From Bacteroidota bacterium (GTDB lineage Bacteria > Bacteroidota > Bacteroidia > Cytophagales > Cyclobacteriaceae), in assembly GCA_023412765.1 (NCBI GenBank), contig JAEZBX010000249.1, positions 1 to 14,921 on the forward strand: a DNA stretch of 14,921 bases, given 5' to 3'. How positions within the stretch are numbered: position 1 is the stretch's first letter; the number at the start of each line of letters is the position of its first letter. The notes beneath the pieces were generated by a model. It worked only from the letters and a program-made list of their open reading frames with translations, was not told the DNA's origin and searched no databases. Both the position numbers and the translations under genes were made by a program. Below are positions 7,143 through 13,347 of the stretch, one piece after another.

Positions 7143-7157
7143 ATTTACGTTAACCAG
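7143..7157 (+). promoter_or_regulatory. Motif shared with the kinase leader, before the AraC-type gene
   Basis: ATTTACGTTAACCAG differs from the 15-mer at 5187-5201 by one base. It ends 10 bases before the ATG at 7168, a similarly short distance as before the kinase gene (17 bases). It contains the palindrome GTTAAC (7149-7154). A common regulator binding both leaders is the simplest reading. Confidence 0.4.
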
Positions 7158-7167
7158 TTCAACTAGT

Positions 7168-8055
7168 ATGATTTTGAATCACGACATTAAAAACACATCC
7201 TATCCAACTACAAGCTTCCAGGGGAACGGATTTAGAATAGTCCGAGCGTTGTTTTCATCTAACACTTCTTTTTTAGATAATGCGAGCTATCATACCATCC
7301 AACTGAACGATGGCGCTCCATTTACAATATCATGGCAATCAAAAGATTGTTTGGAAATCGACATTTGTCAGCCGGGGAATCTGATACAATTATTATCAAA
7401 AGGAAAGCAAAATAGGCTTCAATGCGAAGAAGAATATTCGGCCATTGAAGTAGTGTTCGAACCTGCCTTCATTGACGCAATCCTGGAGAAAGATAATTTT
7501 AGCTTCGGTGATCGTCTTAATTTTGAAGATCCATTGTTGGCCAGGCTTATCAAAGAACTGCTGTCTGCAACATATTCAAAAACGCCAGAAACGTTGTACA
7601 TTGATAGTCTCGCGGTCGCTTGTGCCATACATCTAGGCACAACCTATACAGAAAACAACAAGAGAATATTTTCTCTGAAAGGAAAACTATCATCCCATCA
7701 ACTAAACTCAGTCATTAGCTTCGTTCGCAGCACAATCAATCGAACAGTAACGCTGGAAGAACTTGCAATCTGTTGCCATCTAAGCGTGTTTCATTTTTCA
7801 CGGCTGTTCAAGAATACCCTGGGTATTAGCCCGTATCAATATGTATTAAGAACAAAAATCGAACAGGCACGAGCGCTCATAAAAAGCAAACGGCAAGTCG
7901 GCGACGTTGCGTATAGCCTTGGGTTTACTGACAGTGCTCATTTTTGTAATGCTTTTAAGAAACTTACAGGGCATTCTCCTCTTCAATATATTGCGGCAAC
8001 AACTGCATTAGGAAGTACCCCGCACTCCATTTCGCGAATAGTACCGATGAGTTAG
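7168..8055 (+). CDS. AraC-family transcriptional regulator
   Basis: A 295-residue regulator. Residues 180-277 are the AraC DNA-binding domain with two helix-turn-helix units: T-L-E-E-L-A-x-x-C-H-L-S-x-x-H-F-S-R-L-F-K (195-215) and V-G-D-V-A-Y-S-L-G-F-T-D-S-A-H-F-C-N-A-F-K-K (244-265), then the signature G-H-S-P-L-Q-Y (268-274). The first 170 residues are a divergent N-terminal domain without a recognisable cupin metal motif; ligand unknown. It is a separate gene 151 bp after the LytTR regulator and shares a leader motif with the kinase gene, so it may belong to the same circuit. The last 48 bp overlap, tail to tail, the small membrane protein gene on the other strand. Confidence 0.92.
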   Translation: MILNHDIKNTSYPTTSFQGNGFRIVRALFSSNTSFLDNASYHTIQLNDGAPFTISWQSKDCLEIDICQPGNLIQLLSKGKQNRLQCEEEYSAIEVVFEPAFIDAILEKDNFSFGDRLNFEDPLLARLIKELLSATYSKTPETLYIDSLAVACAIHLGTTYTENNKRIFSLKGKLSSHQLNSVISFVRSTINRTVTLEELAICCHLSVFHFSRLFKNTLGISPYQYVLRTKIEQARALIKSKRQVGDVAYSLGFTDSAHFCNAFKKLTGHSPLQYIAATTALGSTPHSISRIVPMS

Positions 8056-8508
8056 AATAGCTATCGGCAATCCCACCGCGACGATAAGAATTAAAGCACC
8101 AATTACCGCCGATCGTAGATTAAATGGTGCTTGGGGAACTGCACTGAGGGGTATCACAATCATATTCATAACAATCCAAATGAATATTCCGTATAGGGAG
8201 CCCGTTACATACTTATTTTTAGAAAGAAATGGAAAAGAGGGAAAAAGTAAAAAAAATATAATCGTCCAGGAAAATGCAATTAGGTAGTGGAAGACGATTC
8301 CCCACACCACCATGGCTGGACCACCTGATAATGCTCCAACGCCAAAAGCACCACTCGCAATAAACTTGAGGACCTGCATTGGGTTTACTTGATATACTGT
8401 AACGGCACCAATAAGGTCAAGGGTTCCGGCCACCAAACCAGCAACAGCTATTGCTTTCCATCGTGATTTACCTGCACTCCTTTCGGAAATAGTTCGGCCC
8501 GCGTCCAT
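8008..8508 (-). CDS. Small four-helix membrane protein of unknown function
   Basis: A 166-residue protein with a basic N-terminus and four clear membrane helices (about 18-40, 64-90, 100-122, 132-154), likely with both ends in the cytoplasm. The second helix carries H74 and the third contains W111 and N115; P-F-N (128-130) lies in the loop before helix 4. I do not recognise a named family; the layout resembles small DUF1440-like inner-membrane proteins, but that is a guess. The start at 8508 is the only suitable ATG before the first helix. Its last 16 codons lie inside the AraC-type gene on the opposite strand (48 bp). Upstream is the heptamer-repeat region. No function is proposed. Confidence 0.75.
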   Translation of the reverse strand: MDAGRTISERSAGKSRWKAIAVAGLVAGTLDLIGAVTVYQVNPMQVLKFIASGAFGVGALSGGPAMVVWGIVFHYLIAFSWTIIFFLLFPSFPFLSKNKYVTGSLYGIFIWIVMNMIVIPLSAVPQAPFNLRSAVIGALILIVAVGLPIAILTHRYYSRNGVRGTS

Positions 8509-8586
8509 AGTATAAGGTTAAGGTTGAATCCATTACTAATTTCCTGAATAGTTATAGGCCAACGTTGCAAAATGCTGCTAAATCCT

Positions 8587-8662
8587 GGGGAGTAGGACTA
8601 AGGAGTAAGGAATAGGGAATAGGGTCACAAGACTAAGGTATAGGGGTATAAGGTATAGGGGG
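8587..8662 (+). repeat. Heptamer array, left arm (RGGNNTA units)
   Basis: Ten units, nine of 7 bp and one of 8, can be laid end to end with consensus (A/G)GG(A/T)NTA, plus a GGGGG end: for example AGGAGTA (8601), AGGAATA (8608), GGGAATA (8615), AGGTATA (8636), an 8-bp GGGGTATA (8643), AGGTATA (8651), GGGGG (8658-8662). Two units (8622-8635) are degenerate. Its inner end AGGTATAGGGGG is the exact reverse complement of the inner end of the right arm at 8866. Confidence 0.85.
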
Positions 8663-8865
8663 TTCAGCATCCTAAAAAGAATTTGTCGGTCGGGATCTGA
8701 GTTTGTGATTCGAAATTTTGTCAGAGATAGAGCTGGTTGAAAGTGAGGTGAGCAGAATCAAAATTGTTGCCTGGTATTACGATTCCTACATATAACTTAT
8801 GCAGTCTCCAAGTCCTAGGGTGTTGAACCACGATAATAAATTTGCTATTCAGTGAATAGCACACT
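8663..8865. other. Non-coding spacer between facing heptamer arrays
   Basis: About 203 bp with no credible reading frame. Its only clear structure is the hairpin TGCTATTC-AGT-GAATAGCA at 8843-8861, a perfect 8-bp stem with a 3-base loop. No U-run follows it directly on either strand, so it is not a standard terminator. No transposase remnant or target-site duplication is visible. Confidence 0.5.
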
Positions 8866-8919
8866 CCCCCTATACCTTATACCCTATACCTTATTCCTTA
8901 TTCCCCTATTCCTTCTCCC
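8866..8919 (-). repeat. Heptamer array, right arm (inverted)
   Basis: Read on the plus strand: CCCCC (8866-8870), TATACCT, TATACCC, TATACCT, TATTCCT, TATTCCC, an 8-bp CTATTCCT, then TCTCCC to 8919. This is the same repeat family as 8587-8662 in the opposite direction, with unit order partly conserved (AATA-type units outside, TATA-type inside). The two arms could pair imperfectly over 50-60 bp. It ends 20 bp before the stop of the response-regulator gene. Confidence 0.85.
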
Positions 8920-8939
8920 ATAACTCGAACGCACAATTT

Positions 8940-9365
8940 CTATTTAACGGAATTCGGGTGCCTGCAATCCATCCAATACCGCAAGATGAGCTCTAGTGAT
9001 TTTTCCATTTCCGTCAATTGTGAGGCTTTCACAAAGAAACCCTGAACAGTCAAATCATATGCCTCCTCCACTTCTTTTTGCCGTGCGGCTGTTGAGAGAA
9101 AAACAAATGGAATACTTAGCTTGCGTAATCGTGTGTCCTCTTGAATTTTCCTTCGCAGCTCAAGGCCGTTCATCACAGGCATATTAATATCACACAGGAT
9201 CAAAAACGTTTTGGACTTTGTAGTCTGCAGATAATTAAGCGCCGACAATCCATCTTCAAAGAAAAGCAACTCAGCCGTTACACCCAGCTTGTCACAAATG
9301 GTTTTGATGAAGTATTGATCATCTGCGTCGTCTTCGACGATCACAATAGGATGTTCTATAAACAT
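8940..9365 (-). CDS. Single-domain response regulator (receiver only)
   Basis: I choose the ATG at 9365 (141 residues), because GGAAAAAAAAATG gives an A-rich leader with GGA. ATGs at 9377 and 9422 are in frame, but the residues they add do not belong to the fold. The receiver is complete: E11-D12-D13 in V-E-D-D-A-D-D-Q-Y, phosphoacceptor D59 in L-C-D-I-N-M-P, T92 in F-L-S-T-A, and K113 in F-F-V-K. There is no output domain, as in Rcp1/CheY-like proteins that act as phosphate relays or bind partner proteins. D-D-A-D-D-Q-Y is typical of the Bacteroidota Rcp1-like group. No kinase gene is adjacent, so the partner is elsewhere. The lipoprotein gene lies 175 bp upstream on the same strand. Confidence 0.9.
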   Translation of the reverse strand: MFIEHPIVIVEDDADDQYFIKTICDKLGVTAELLFFEDGLSALNYLQTTKSKTFLILCDINMPVMNGLELRRKIQEDTRLRKLSIPFVFLSTAARQKEVEEAYDLTVQGFFVKASQLTEMEKSLELILRYWMDCRHPNSVK

Positions 9366-9500
9366 TTTTTTTTCCATACGATGGCTTGAAGCCCGAGACT
9401 GGTAAGTGACTAATATAGTCATTTTGCGTTGGCTGCGTAGTCATGCGCGCCAATAGCATTCTTTAATAACTAAATTTCAGCCCAGTATGTTTAATGATAA

Positions 9501-9515
9501 TGTCTCCAGGAGACA
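9501..9515. promoter_or_regulatory. 15-bp palindrome upstream of the response-regulator gene
   Basis: TGTCTCC-A-GGAGACA is a perfect odd-centred palindrome about 135 bp upstream of the response-regulator ATG and 25 bp downstream of the lipoprotein stop. One unpaired centre base makes it a poor RNA hairpin but a plausible site for a dimeric DNA-binding protein. No T-run follows, so it is not a standard terminator. Confidence 0.35.
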
Positions 9516-9540
9516 CGGTATGAACCAAGGAATCGTAACG

Positions 9541-9960
9541 TCAACGAAGGTCGAGGGGAGGCACTATTGAAAGTGAATCGGTAGCATTTCGCTGTTTCAT
9601 ATGCTCCCGCATCTTCTTCTCATTTTTGCGAATATTTTCTTTTGTTACTTTCGAATATTTTTTCTTCCCGGACGGGCTTGGACAATCCCACTCTTCCACA
9701 GAGCCATATTGTTCTAGCATTTGTTTACCCGTTACGCGATTGGCTTTCATACGCTCGAGATCTACCTCTCTTCTCGTTCCCTCTTGCTCCACTATTGGTT
9801 TCGTGCTTGCCATCATTCGCGCCGGCGATGCTACAAACATCTTTCCCTTGTTTGCCTTTGACTCTTTCATTTTTACAGTCTTGATCTCAGGGCAAGGTAT
9901 CTTGCCGGATTGACAGGCCATGCAGATGGCTATCAGGATCAACGCAGCACCGGTCTTCAT
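9541..9960 (-). CDS. Small basic putative lipoprotein of unknown function
   Basis: A 139-residue protein with a lipoprotein-like start: M-K-T, a hydrophobic stretch A5-I12, then C13-M-A-C16. C16 is the likely lipidated Cys, although Cys at position -3 is unusual for a lipobox. The mature part is hydrophilic and Lys-rich. It contains K-G-K-M-F-V-A-S-P-A-R-M-M-A-S (about 38-52), and a Lys/Glu-rich helix near the C-terminus (about 97-120) that could be a short coiled coil. I know no family for it. Its position suggests attachment to the cell envelope. A weak inverted repeat CAATAT-N5-ATATTG (9987-10003) sits about 27 bp upstream of the ATG in what should be the promoter. Confidence 0.7.
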   Translation of the reverse strand: MKTGAALILIAICMACQSGKIPCPEIKTVKMKESKANKGKMFVASPARMMASTKPIVEQEGTRREVDLERMKANRVTGKQMLEQYGSVEEWDCPSPSGKKKYSKVTKENIRKNEKKMREHMKQRNATDSLSIVPPLDLR

Positions 9961-10358
9961 AATACTTAATTTCCTATGGTAACGATCAATATATACGATA
10001 TTGTTCGGTTAGTCAATTAAAAGCGTCCAAATGTAGATTAACGGCTCTTTGAGCAACTCGACGGTGCGGTTGTTAAAACCAATTTGGGAAAAAACCTCAA
10101 TTTTAGCCTTTAATCGAATCTTTATGCGAAAAACTCCATGTCGTTTTAACCTTTCGGTCGCGATGTTTCAACATGTTCGAACTAACAAGCATGTGAATAT
10201 CGGTGAAATTTTAGTGTCGCTGCAACGGGAGGGGTAAAGGTTTTCTGTTCGTCGAAGCACAAACGATGGCGCAGCGATTTCTTTTGTTAATGTATCAAAG
10301 ATAATAAGCAGTTGATGGGTTATCTTTTACGGCAAGTCAAAAGTATGATAAAGGAAAA
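9961..10358. other. Intergenic region, no gene seen
   Basis: About 400 bp between the start of the lipoprotein gene and the terminator of the barrel-protein gene. It holds the presumed lipoprotein promoter with CAATAT-N5-ATATTG at 9987-10003. A 62-codon TTG-initiated frame at 10049-10237 has no recognisable features and no leader. Nothing identifiable as an RNA gene was seen, but a small RNA cannot be excluded. Confidence 0.4.
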
Positions 10359-10388
10359 GGGTCACCAATATCTAACTATTGGTGACCC
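10359..10388 (-). terminator. Intrinsic terminator of the outer-membrane protein gene
   Basis: GGGTCACCAATA (10359-10370) and TATTGGTGACCC (10377-10388) form a perfect 12-bp stem with a 6-base loop. On the minus strand the stem starts 23 bases after the stop of the barrel-protein gene and is followed by TTTTCCTTT, a U-rich tail. It is the only strong hairpin terminator in the window. Confidence 0.88.
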
Positions 10389-10411
10389 CTGTTGTTTAAA
10401 TAATATCAAAA

Positions 10412-10984
10412 TTAGAAGCGGAATGAACCACCGAAGTTCACGCTGCTCATATCATCCCAGCCAGATTCCGCATAGACGGCGAAGTTCCGAATCACGTAGT
10501 AGCGGATACCTACTTTCACAACAAACACAACACCTGATTCGTCATAGTCGGCTCCGAACCAGTCGTCCGCATTGTAGCGTCTGAAAGCCAAACCAGCGCC
10601 AGCGTAGACATCCATTTTTTCGACAGGGATTAATTTATTAAAGTGATAGTACCCGAGCGCTCCAATAGAGAAAGCAGAGAAGTTATATTTGTCGCCGGCG
10701 TATTTCCATGAGCCCCATCCAGTGGAAAGATAACCACCAAGCCCTACTTCATCGCGTAGGAATCCATGCTCGAATTTACCATAAAAGGCAGGTGATTGAT
10801 TAAACCCTCCGCCAGAGTAAAAAGCAGGAACTCCCAATCCAAAACTTAACAACATAGTCGATCTATCGAACGTGCCATTGTTGCGTGAATCGTAGGACTT
10901 TTGATAAAACGATTTATCAACCTGAGCCTCACTTACACCAAAGCCAAACGCCATTGATAAAACCACCAGAACAATTTTTTTCAT
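10412..10984 (-). CDS. Outer-membrane beta-barrel protein
   Basis: A 190-residue exported protein. Residues 1-20 are a signal peptide (K2-K3, hydrophobic core, cleavage after S-E-A before Q21). After a short hydrophilic linker (21-40), the rest alternates in the manner of eight or so amphipathic strands rich in Gly, Tyr, Phe and Trp (for example L-L-S-F-G-L-G-V-P, Y-G-K-F-E-H-G-F, F-S-I-G-A-L-G-Y-Y-H-F, V-Y-A-G-A-G-L-A-F-R-R-Y). The final strand is F-G-G-S-F-R-F, ending in the Phe expected for barrel insertion. The function is not predictable. The leader is long and A-rich; upstream, CACTTTTG on the minus strand (11017-11010) is one base from TAnnTTTG. It stands alone, with its own terminator. 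Confidence 0.88.
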   Translation of the reverse strand: MKKIVLVVLSMAFGFGVSEAQVDKSFYQKSYDSRNNGTFDRSTMLLSFGLGVPAFYSGGGFNQSPAFYGKFEHGFLRDEVGLGGYLSTGWGSWKYAGDKYNFSAFSIGALGYYHFNKLIPVEKMDVYAGAGLAFRRYNADDWFGADYDESGVVFVVKVGIRYYVIRNFAVYAESGWDDMSSVNFGGSFRF

Positions 10985-11103
10985 GAGTTATTTAGTTTTT
11001 ATTTTGTTACAAAAGTGATATAAATTTTCTTTCAAGGAGCACTAAAACGATACAATTTTTTTTATATCTGATCAGTGCATGGTCTGCCCTAATCATTTTC
11101 TAA

Positions 11104-11319
11104 CATCCGCGGACTTCAAAGGTTAAAAAATTAGGCGATTATCTTATCGCGTTCTGGCGATTTAACGGGCATTACACCTGGAAGGATGCAGGGCCGGTTC
11201 TAAATTTCTTCAAGTCACTCCCTGAGGAATTAATACCACGTTCTACGCGCCTCATTACATCATTTCGCAGTAAGCGAGTGGATAAATTGCTTGGCATATT
11301 TTTTTCCACTACATACCAC
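11104..11319 (+). other. Open frame in phase with the YihY-type gene, upstream of its usual start
   Basis: After TAA at 11101-11103 the frame of the YihY-type gene is open without a stop, but it has no ATG, GTG or TTG until GTG at 11278. The 58 upstream codons look fairly protein-like (F-W-R-F-N-G-H-Y-T-W-K-D-A-G near the middle). Either this is leader DNA that happens to be open, or the real protein is longer and begins with a rare codon or after a lost start. I cannot decide from sequence. Confidence 0.3.
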
Positions 11320-12276
11320 ATGAGGATAGGTGAACGATTGAAAAGCTTTTGGGGACTTATAAAGGAAACGTTCCGTCAATGGAGCGAGCGGGAGCCTTTC
11401 AACAATAGTATCATCATATCGTACTATACAATCTTTTCGTTGCCAGGGCTTCTTGTCATTATAATTACCGTTGCAGGATACTTTTATGATGAAAAGAAAA
11501 TTACCACTCAGATTACAGGTCAAATTGAGTCCACCATCGGCGGCGACACAGCGAGCGATGTAGAAAAAATCGTAGACAAAGCAAGCGAAACCAAAGGCTC
11601 GGTGATTGCCTCTGTGCTTGGTGTTGCCACTCTGTTGTTTGGCGCAACGGGTGTGTTTTATCAGTTGCAGCAAATACTCAATAAGATGTGGGAAGTGAAG
11701 CCAAAACCAAAACAAAAGATTCTGAAATTAATCAAGGACAGAATTTTTTCCTTCGGTTTGATACTGGTGGTGGGATTCTTACTGCTGGTATCTCTGGTGC
11801 TATCAGCTGCTCTGAGCGCTGTAGGCGATTGGGTATCAGGTCACATATCGGAATCGCTACAGGTCGCATTCAAAATTCTTGACTTTGCAGTTTCGCTTGG
11901 AGTCGTAACGTTGCTGTTTGCATCCATCTATAAGTTTTTGCCCGATGCCAAAATCAGCTGGAAAGATGTTTGGATTGGCGCGCTTATGACCTCCGTGCTC
12001 TTTGTTATTGCAAAATTTTCACTCGGAATATATTTCGGAAAAAGCGATCCAGGTTCGACGTATGGAGCCGCCGGTTCAATCGTGCTTATTATGCTCTGGG
12101 TTTCCTACGCAGGTCTCATTTTGCTTTTTGGCGCTGAGTTCACTCAGGTGTATGCAAACCGCTATGGCAAAAAAGTTCAGCCGGTTAGTACTGCTGTTTC
12201 TACCGAGGGAGAAAATGATAACGGCGCCATCGTGAATAAGAAAAAAGAAAATGACACAAAAAGAAAGACTGGCTAA
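11320..12276 (+). CDS. YihY/BrkB-family inner-membrane protein
   Basis: I start at the ATG at 11320 (318 residues), which places the first helix at the usual distance; GTG at 11278 would add 14 residues. Six membrane helices are visible (about 31-55, 95-120, 143-168, 185-205, 217-238, 248-272). Family marks include I-S-Y-Y-T-I-F-S-L-P-G (33-43), G-A-T-G-V-F-Y-Q-L-Q-Q-I-L-N-K-M-W (108-124), F-L-P-D-A-K-I-S-W-K-D-V-W-I-G-A (207-221) and T-Y-G-A-A-G-S-I-V-L-I-M-L-W (247-260). F-G-A-E-F-T (270-275) is the typical end of the domain. A charged tail of about 35 residues follows. The family was once called ribonuclease BN by mistake; its true function is unsettled. The next gene begins 47 bp downstream. 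Confidence 0.92.
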   Translation: MRIGERLKSFWGLIKETFRQWSEREPFNNSIIISYYTIFSLPGLLVIIITVAGYFYDEKKITTQITGQIESTIGGDTASDVEKIVDKASETKGSVIASVLGVATLLFGATGVFYQLQQILNKMWEVKPKPKQKILKLIKDRIFSFGLILVVGFLLLVSLVLSAALSAVGDWVSGHISESLQVAFKILDFAVSLGVVTLLFASIYKFLPDAKISWKDVWIGALMTSVLFVIAKFSLGIYFGKSDPGSTYGAAGSIVLIMLWVSYAGLILLFGAEFTQVYANRYGKKVQPVSTAVSTEGENDNGAIVNKKKENDTKRKTG

Positions 12277-12323
12277 CAATAAGTCCTATTTTTCCGTAAG
12301 ATGTTGGACCCGATTTAAACAAT

Positions 12324-13280
12324 ATGTCCTCCGATGTCACACGGAAATTATTAGAGAAACTTGGATATCCCGGGCTTTTAAATTTGCTGGCCGAAGGTTT
12401 ATCCGGGGCTGAACTGAATACGCTTCTGCTTGACGTATTTCGTAACAAAGCAAAAGCAACGTCACCTTCCGCTCTGCTGAGGAAGTATCAGCACAACCGG
12501 TTTGTAAAGCCTGCAGACTTGCCAGTTCTTGAGCTGAAAAAAGCCGAATTAGAACTTTTGACATTGTTCAAGGATCATCAATTCGATCCCATCGATCTTT
12601 CACCGGTGAGTGTTCTCGGATCTTGCTCGGTGGTTGCATTAGCAGATCAGAATAAGATTCTTTCTGCCCTGCGTGGAACCGAAGTTCTCGCCGATGCTAC
12701 GAACGCAATTGCCTTGCACATCTGTGATCTTAAGAAAAGTAAACTTTGGCTTCCTGAATTTCCTTCTCAAAAATTACGGTTCAGTACTATCCAACGGCAT
12801 GTCCGCACGCAATCAATCATGGGCGCCGGATTCACACCGCACTTTAAAATAGGCGCTTTTGTCACATCCGGTCTTGACACAGGGAGTTTTACTTTTGAAA
12901 AAGAAAGTCTTTTGGGGCAAATCCAGTTGCTGTATGCCATCTATAAAGATTACTATGGGGTTAACGAGATAAGCTTCCGATTGCTTTGCCGAAATGGATA
13001 TGCCGATCCCCCAAGGCTTGCACGGGAGGTCCGCGATTATATTCTTCATCATTCACCTCAGCTTGATATTGAAATCATTGAAAACCCTGAAAAAGAAACA
13101 AACTACTATACAGGACTGCAGTACAAGACTCACATCCAATGGAACAACAATATCTTCGAAATTGCTGACGGTGGTTTCGTAGATTGGACCCAACAAATGC
13201 TTCAAAATAAAAAAGAACGCTTCCTAATCGGCGGCATTGGTTTTGAATTCATGTATCGCATCATGAATGGAATGCTTTAG
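12324..13280 (+). CDS. Unrecognised protein resembling a HisRS/HisZ-like class II synthetase core
   Basis: A 318-residue soluble protein that I do not recognise as a named family. An N-terminal helical part (1-85) precedes a region with the order of parts of the histidyl-tRNA synthetase/HisZ catalytic fold. T119-E-V-L-A-D-A-T-N-A-I-A-L-H-I resembles the LRPE-GTA segment. L151-R-F ... R158-H-V-R-T-Q ... F174-K-I-G resembles motif 2 (R-x-E, then the F-x-Q-x-G turn). N260-Y-Y-T-G resembles the Y-Y-T-G of HisRS, then E279-I-A-D-G-G-F-V-D-W stands where HisRS has GGGRYD. G303-G-I-G-F-E-F-M-Y-R-I resembles motif 3. Key catalytic residues differ, and there is no anticodon-binding domain after motif 3, so normal aminoacylation is unlikely. 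It lies between YihY and a flavoprotein gene, probably in one operon. Existence as a gene is sure; the fold is inferred by eye. Confidence 0.8.
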   Translation: MSSDVTRKLLEKLGYPGLLNLLAEGLSGAELNTLLLDVFRNKAKATSPSALLRKYQHNRFVKPADLPVLELKKAELELLTLFKDHQFDPIDLSPVSVLGSCSVVALADQNKILSALRGTEVLADATNAIALHICDLKKSKLWLPEFPSQKLRFSTIQRHVRTQSIMGAGFTPHFKIGAFVTSGLDTGSFTFEKESLLGQIQLLYAIYKDYYGVNEISFRLLCRNGYADPPRLAREVRDYILHHSPQLDIEIIENPEKETNYYTGLQYKTHIQWNNNIFEIADGGFVDWTQQMLQNKKERFLIGGIGFEFMYRIMNGML

Positions 13281-13347
13281 AAGTTTTTGCGCACCTTTTC
13301 GCAAGAGATTTTGGGTACTATTTTCTGTGCAGTAACTTGAGCAAAAC

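Noticed and set aside
8843..8861. Hairpin with 8-bp stem as a terminator
   Set aside because: No U-run follows on either strand and no gene ends nearby in a suitable direction.
8587..8919. Miniature transposable element (MITE)
   Set aside because: Terminal inverted repeats are present but they are internally periodic, and I see no target-site duplication or relation to a transposase end. Kept as a finding about repeats, not called mobile.
10049..10237. Plus-strand 62-codon frame in the intergenic region
   Set aside because: TTG start, no leader signal, no recognisable composition or motif, and no operon context.
10312..10584. Plus-strand 90-codon frame
   Set aside because: It crosses the terminator hairpin and then runs antisense to the well-supported barrel-protein gene.
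11260..11715. Minus-strand 151-codon frame opposite the YihY-type gene
   Set aside because: Antisense to a gene with clear family motifs; its translation is Cys/His-rich without a recognisable domain.
13286..13310. Hairpin TTGCG-N8-CGCAA between the HisRS-like and flavoprotein genes
   Set aside because: A short stem with a large loop and no T-run directly after it; too weak to call a terminator.
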